Source: Variovorax beijingensis
Lineage (GTDB): Bacteria > Pseudomonadota > Gammaproteobacteria > Burkholderiales > Burkholderiaceae_C
DNA: 64,000 nt
Reading direction: 5' to 3'
Assembly (NCBI RefSeq): GCF_007828835.1
Contig: NZ_VIVL01000014.1
Coordinates: forward strand, 1-64,000
Part shown: positions 60,560 through 64,000 of the stretch, in pieces
Layout: each line of letters opens with the position of its first letter
Numbering within the stretch: position 1 is the first letter of the stretch
Made by a program: the position numbers and the translations under genes
Notes under the pieces: model-generated
The model's input: only the letters and a program-made list of their open reading frames with translations
What the model was told of the DNA's origin: nothing
Databases searched by the model: none

Positions 60560-62232
60560 CGGGCATCTCCATGCACCTGCACGGAGGCCTGCGGATAGAC
60601 CTTGCGGACCTGCTCCAGAGAAACGAAGCCGTCCGCGACGTCTGCCACCACCGCGGCGATGTCCCGCTGCGCCGGATCCCCGAACCCTCCCCCGCCGGCA
60701 AACCGGATCACCACGCGGCCACCGGGCATCAGCGTGGACTGGGACTTGAGACTTGCAGAGGTGCCGTCGGGCAGGATGACCTGTGCGACCGCGCCCGGCA
60801 TGCCACCGTGCAGCCCCAGCGCGGGATGAGACTCGCGGTCTCCAAGCATCCCCATCATCACGGTTCGCCCGGCAAGGCTCTGGACGATGCACTCCTGGCC
60901 CAGGCCTCCGCGGAACCGGCCAGGGCCACCGGAGTCCTGCCGATACTCCTTCCGGGTCAGGAGCAGCGGCACCACCGCCTCGAGCGCCTCGATGCTTCCG
61001 GCACCCGAGTTGGTCGGAAAGGCCGTCGTGGACAATCCATCCTGCCTGGACGATGCGCCCATGCCGCCGCTGGCGAACAGGATCTGGCCGAAGCGCTCGC
61101 CCGCGTCGTTCACGCCCGCGAACCCCAGCCGGAAGGCTGGCGCACCGCCGCTGTCGGCGATGACCTGTTCCGGAACGCCCTTGCCCAGGGCCTGGTAGAT
61201 CGCGCATGACAGCAGATGCCCGGTCAGGTGGCGCGCGGCGACTGCCGCCGGGTATTGCGCGTTCACGATGCTGCGCTCGGGCGCCCGCACTTCGATGGCC
61301 CGGTACGAGCCCTCGTTCCTGCGCGTGAGCGGATCCACCGCGCACTTGATCGGGTAGACCGAGTAGGCCCGCGTGTAGTTGATCGTGCAGTTCGTGCCCT
61401 TGTCGACCTGCGCGGAAGTGCCGTCGTAGTCCACCACCATTTGATCGCCTGCAACGGTGATCGTGCAGTGGATGCGGGTCGGATGGCCCGGAAAACCGTC
61501 GGCCTCGATGGTCGAGACATAGTGGCCGTCGGGAATCGCCGCGATGGCCTTGCGCATGGCCGCGTCGGCCTTTTCCAGCACGGCCGCCGAAAGTCGTTCG
61601 AAATCAGGCTCACCGCTGTCGTGCAGGAAGTCGGCCGCGCGTTCGCAGCAGACCCGGTTCGCGGTGCACTGCGCCTCCAGATCGCCGAGCACCTGCTCCG
61701 GCAGTCGCACGTTGTTCAGGAACAGTTCTACAAAGGGCTCGTTGCGTTCGCCAGCCCGATACAGATGCATCGGCGGAATGCACACGCCTTCCTCGAAAAG
61801 ATCTCGACAGGTGGCCGACAGGTTGCCGCCCACGTCGGGCGAGTGTGCGGCGCAGCCGGCGAAACCGACGATTCGCCCCTGGTGGAACACCGGGCTCACC
61901 GCCGTGATGTCCGGCAGGTGCCCGGTGGCGATCCAGGGATGGTTGGTGAGGACGCAGTCGCCTTCGCGCCACGTCCCGAGCGGAAACTTCTCGAGCATGG
62001 CCCGAATGGTTCGCGGGATGATTCCCGCGAAGGCGGGGATGCCGCCGCTGCACTCCGCGATCGACTCCCCGCGCAGGTTCGTCAGCACGGTGGCAAAGTC
62101 GTTGGACTCCCGAACGATCGTGGAGAAGGCGGTGCGAAGAAGCGCAGTCGCGCCTTCGTCGACGATCGCGACGAGCCGGCTCCACCATATCTCCAATGTA
62201 ATGGGGTCGATGCCGTCTGCTTGCTCATTCAT
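60556..62232 (-). CDS. hyuB: Hydantoinase/oxoprolinase-type subunit B (HyuB)
   Basis: The 558-residue subunit has ITLEIWWSRLVAIVDEGATA, STIVRESNDFATVLTNLRGE, FPLGTWREGDCVLTNHPWIA, TGHLPDITAVSPVF, DYDGTSAQVDKGTNCTINYT and PGGRVVIRFAGGGGFGDPAQ. The ATG at 62232 is preceded by GGAGA at 7 bases and lies inside the end of the LysR gene (stop at 62225). It pairs with HyuA; substrate is probably a cyclic amide or a ketone. Confidence 0.93.
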   Translation of the reverse strand: MNEQADGIDPITLEIWWSRLVAIVDEGATALLRTAFSTIVRESNDFATVLTNLRGESIAECSGGIPAFAGIIPRTIRAMLEKFPLGTWREGDCVLTNHPWIATGHLPDITAVSPVFHQGRIVGFAGCAAHSPDVGGNLSATCRDLFEEGVCIPPMHLYRAGERNEPFVELFLNNVRLPEQVLGDLEAQCTANRVCCERAADFLHDSGEPDFERLSAAVLEKADAAMRKAIAAIPDGHYVSTIEADGFPGHPTRIHCTITVAGDQMVVDYDGTSAQVDKGTNCTINYTRAYSVYPIKCAVDPLTRRNEGSYRAIEVRAPERSIVNAQYPAAVAARHLTGHLLSCAIYQALGKGVPEQVIADSGGAPAFRLGFAGVNDAGERFGQILFASGGMGASSRQDGLSTTAFPTNSGAGSIEALEAVVPLLLTRKEYRQDSGGPGRFRGGLGQECIVQSLAGRTVMMGMLGDRESHPALGLHGGMPGAVAQVILPDGTSASLKSQSTLMPGGRVVIRFAGGGGFGDPAQRDIAAVVADVADGFVSLEQVRKVYPQASVQVHGDAR

Positions 62233-63268
62233 GCGTTGTCTCCGGGTCTTCATTGGGAAAGACTGGATCGTAGGAAGGGGGTGGGCCCTTGTGTTTAGCT
62301 TCGTGCGACAGGTCTTTCGCGGCACACGAAACCTCTGCGGTCGCAGCCCTGCCGATCGGGCCCGGCGAGTGTCGTTGCGGCTGCGCCGCGCCAGCGCCGA
62401 CGCAGCGCCGCAGGAAGGCGCGCGCCGCGCCGCTGAGCCCCTGCTTCGAGCGTGCGCCCACCAGCATCTGGCGCGCGGCCCAAGGCTCGTCGAGCCCGAC
62501 CAGCGCGATCGAGAAGCAGTCCCTGTAGTTCTCCACGATCAGCCGCGGCGCAATACAGATTCCCAGGCCCGCATGGACCATCCTGCAGGCCGCATCGACA
62601 CTGCCGACGCGGATCCGCACGCGGTAGTCGACACCGCCCTCGGCCATCAGCTTCTGGCTCAACGAACTCTGGGTCTCGGTGCCGATGTGGCCGTAGACCA
62701 GCGTCTCGGCAAAGCGCACGCGCGCCTGCGCCGTGAGGTGGTGTCCTCTCGGCACGACGACGCAGAGCTCGTCGCGGCGGTACGGAAACGTGACCAGCCC
62801 GTTGCCCGCGACCGGTTCGAGAAAGATCCCCAGGTCGGCCCGCCCGTCCAGGACCGCCTCCACCACCTTCTGGCTCGTGCCTTCCGTGAGGTCGATGGCC
62901 ACCTCGGGGTGCGCGTCCGAGAACGACCGCAGCTCCTGCGGCAGGAACTCCGCAACGGCGGATGCGGTGGCCGCGATTCGCAGCAGTCCGTGGATCCCGC
63001 GGGAATAAAGCAGCAAGTCGCTTTGCATCCGCTCGACGCCGTAGATGATCTCCCGCGCATGCTGCAGCAGCGCCCGACCGGCCGGCGTGAGCGACATGCC
63101 TCGGGCCCGCCGTTCGAAGAAGCGCGTCCCGGCCGAGGCCTCCAGGTCGGAGATCCGTTTGCTCAGCGCGGCGATGGCGATGTTGCACTTGTCGGCAGCC
63201 GTCGTCAGGCTGCCGCCATCGGCGACCGCCAGGAAGAGCTTCAGCGTCGTGAACTCGAACTGCTTCAT
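62225..63268 (-). CDS. LysR-family transcriptional regulator of the Hyu operon
   Basis: The 347-residue protein begins MKQFEFTTLKLFLAVADGGS, with the helix-turn-helix LTTAADKCNIAIAALSKRIS and wing FFERRARGMSLTPAGRALLQ, followed by the ligand domain. It is about 40 residues longer than usual at the C terminus (after FLRRCVGAGAAQ), and this tail overlaps the HyuB start by 8 bases. The regulator is thus the first gene of, and translationally coupled to, the Hyu operon, unlike the common divergent arrangement. Confidence 0.9.
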   Translation of the reverse strand: MKQFEFTTLKLFLAVADGGSLTTAADKCNIAIAALSKRISDLEASAGTRFFERRARGMSLTPAGRALLQHAREIIYGVERMQSDLLLYSRGIHGLLRIAATASAVAEFLPQELRSFSDAHPEVAIDLTEGTSQKVVEAVLDGRADLGIFLEPVAGNGLVTFPYRRDELCVVVPRGHHLTAQARVRFAETLVYGHIGTETQSSLSQKLMAEGGVDYRVRIRVGSVDAACRMVHAGLGICIAPRLIVENYRDCFSIALVGLDEPWAARQMLVGARSKQGLSGAARAFLRRCVGAGAAQPQRHSPGPIGRAATAEVSCAAKDLSHEAKHKGPPPSYDPVFPNEDPETTHE

Positions 63269-63276
63269 GGCAAGGC

Positions 63277-64000
63277 TCAGACGCCCTCCGGCTGTTCGCG
63301 CGGCCGGGGGGCCGCGCCGCGCACCACCTTCAGCATCAGCAGCGCGGACAGGCAGGACAGCATAGCGGCATGCAACATCATGTAGCGCCATGCCGTCAGG
63401 TCGACCAGCAGGCCGAGGAAGGCCGGCATCAGTGTCTGGCCGATGGCCGCGGCGGTCCAGTACATGCCCGTGTAGGTGCCCAGGTACGCTTGGTTGGGCG
63501 CGATGCTCCAGAGGATCGCGACTGCATTGATCGCGAAGGCGGCCCATCCGACGGCAACCAGGGCCATGGCCGCCGCGACCTGGACTGTGCTCGTCGCGAA
63601 GAAGACGGCCACGCAGCCGAGAGCGACGACGATCATGCCGAGCATGCAGACCACGGCACGGTTCGTCCGGTCGGCAATGATCGCCACCGGAATTGCGGCC
63701 ACCAGGAACGCGATCCCCGCCGGGAAGCCAATGGATCCCGCGGTGCCGCGCGTCAATTCGAGCACCTCCATCACATAGGGGGTCAGCTGGGACCGAATCG
63801 CCGTCCAGGTGCCATTCGCACCGAACACGGCCAGCAGGAGCAGCAGCCGGCGCCTGTCGGGCGAAGTGAAGACATCCAGGACCAGGTCTTTCAGGTTGAG
63901 CTGCGCGTGGTCGTCGGCGCGATCTACCGGACGATGCGCCTCTTGGGAGGACAGCGCCCTGCATGCGACGTACATGCCGATGACCAGGAGCAGTGCTGGA
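63277..64000 (-). CDS. MFS transporter, C-terminal part (cut by window edge)
   Basis: The visible 241 codons run past position 64000 (PALLLVIGMYVACRALS... reading inward), so the N-terminal half lies outside. Six hydrophobic segments are visible, with AIPVAIIADRTNRAVVCMLG as the MFS D-R loop of the second half. It ends 8 bases before the LysR start on the same strand, so it probably belongs to the same operon and may import or export the Hyu substrate. Confidence 0.88.
   Translation of the reverse strand, partial: PALLLVIGMYVACRALSSQEAHRPVDRADDHAQLNLKDLVLDVFTSPDRRRLLLLLAVFGANGTWTAIRSQLTPYVMEVLELTRGTAGSIGFPAGIAFLVAAIPVAIIADRTNRAVVCMLGMIVVALGCVAVFFATSTVQVAAAMALVAVGWAAFAINAVAILWSIAPNQAYLGTYTGMYWTAAAIGQTLMPAFLGLLVDLTAWRYMMLHAAMLSCLSALLMLKVVRGAAPRPREQPEGV

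Noticed and set aside
58427..61345. A 972-codon minus-strand frame as an extended HyuA
   Set aside because: HyuA similarity begins at the GTG at 60559; the upstream part is a shadow of HyuB.
1..64000. CRISPR arrays, tRNA or rRNA genes
   Set aside because: No regularly spaced direct repeats and no cloverleaf or conserved rRNA segments were noticed on reading through; a dedicated scan was not possible.

Overview
The window is GC-rich chromosomal DNA, apparently from a betaproteobacterium of the order Burkholderiales (Comamonadaceae- or Alcaligenaceae-like). The support is indirect: several Bug/TctC-type solute receptors, a betaproteobacterial trimeric porin, many LysR and AraC regulators, dense GTGA/ATGA gene overlaps, and an almost wholly catabolic gene content. 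No rRNA, tRNA or CRISPR array was seen, and no core housekeeping gene. It reads as an accessory catabolic region assembled from blocks.

Layout. 1-93: end of an IS3-family element running off the left edge. 0.4-5.2 kb (-): LysR, type-B carboxylesterase, Bug receptor, porin. 5.5-6.5 kb: small exported protein and an S41-peptidase remnant. 6.8-11.5 kb: Bug receptor, alpha/beta hydrolase and acyl-CoA synthetase (-), with a divergent LysR. 11.7-14.6 kb: LuxR-type regulator divergent from a haem aldoxime dehydratase and a hydrolase, with a perfect 22-bp palindrome between them. 14.6-16.2 kb: decay zone with a broken IS3 transposase, a flavin-reductase fragment and a styrene/indole-monooxygenase-like pseudogene. 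16.3-22.6 kb (+): FAD oxidoreductase, cyclase-family hydrolase, and two fused 2-oxoacid:ferredoxin oxidoreductase subunits, followed by a chimeric receptor pseudogene. 23.9-27.3 kb (-): two Leu/Ile/Val-type binding proteins and a hydrolase. 27.5-28.7 kb: IS630-family element whose end meets an AraC stop codon.

28.7-42.9 kb is a ring-hydroxylation block: Rieske oxygenase alpha and beta, an isochorismatase-fold protein, a complete Liv-type ABC importer (2 permeases, 2 ATPases, 1 receptor), a VanA-like Rieske oxygenase, a VanB-like reductase, an SDR and three related AraC regulators. Uptake (Liv), oxygenation (Rieske plus reductase) and re-aromatisation (SDR) fit together. 43.0-53.5 kb is a second block under a GntR/FCD regulator: SBP, FAD hydroxylase and SDR on one strand; ATPase, permease, cupin, Ldh-type dehydrogenase, RidA, FAH hydrolase, two-domain VOC dioxygenase and amidohydrolase on the other. 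It looks like import, hydroxylation, extradiol cleavage and processing of an aromatic, possibly amino-aromatic, compound. 53.9-54.2 kb: orphan XRE regulator. 54.6-62.2 kb (-): LysR, HyuB, HyuA, D-2-hydroxyacid dehydrogenase, MmgE/PrpD and lipase-like hydrolase in one tight operon; an MFS transporter is cut by the right edge.

The most interesting ideas, all hypotheses: (i) a decayed indole/isatin-type pathway at 15.5-22.6 kb; (ii) an aldoxime dehydratase with no nitrile-processing partner; (iii) an isochorismatase-fold protein lacking all three expected catalytic residues beside a Rieske dioxygenase; (iv) matching operator-like sites at the GntR gene and at the divergent catabolic promoter it probably controls.
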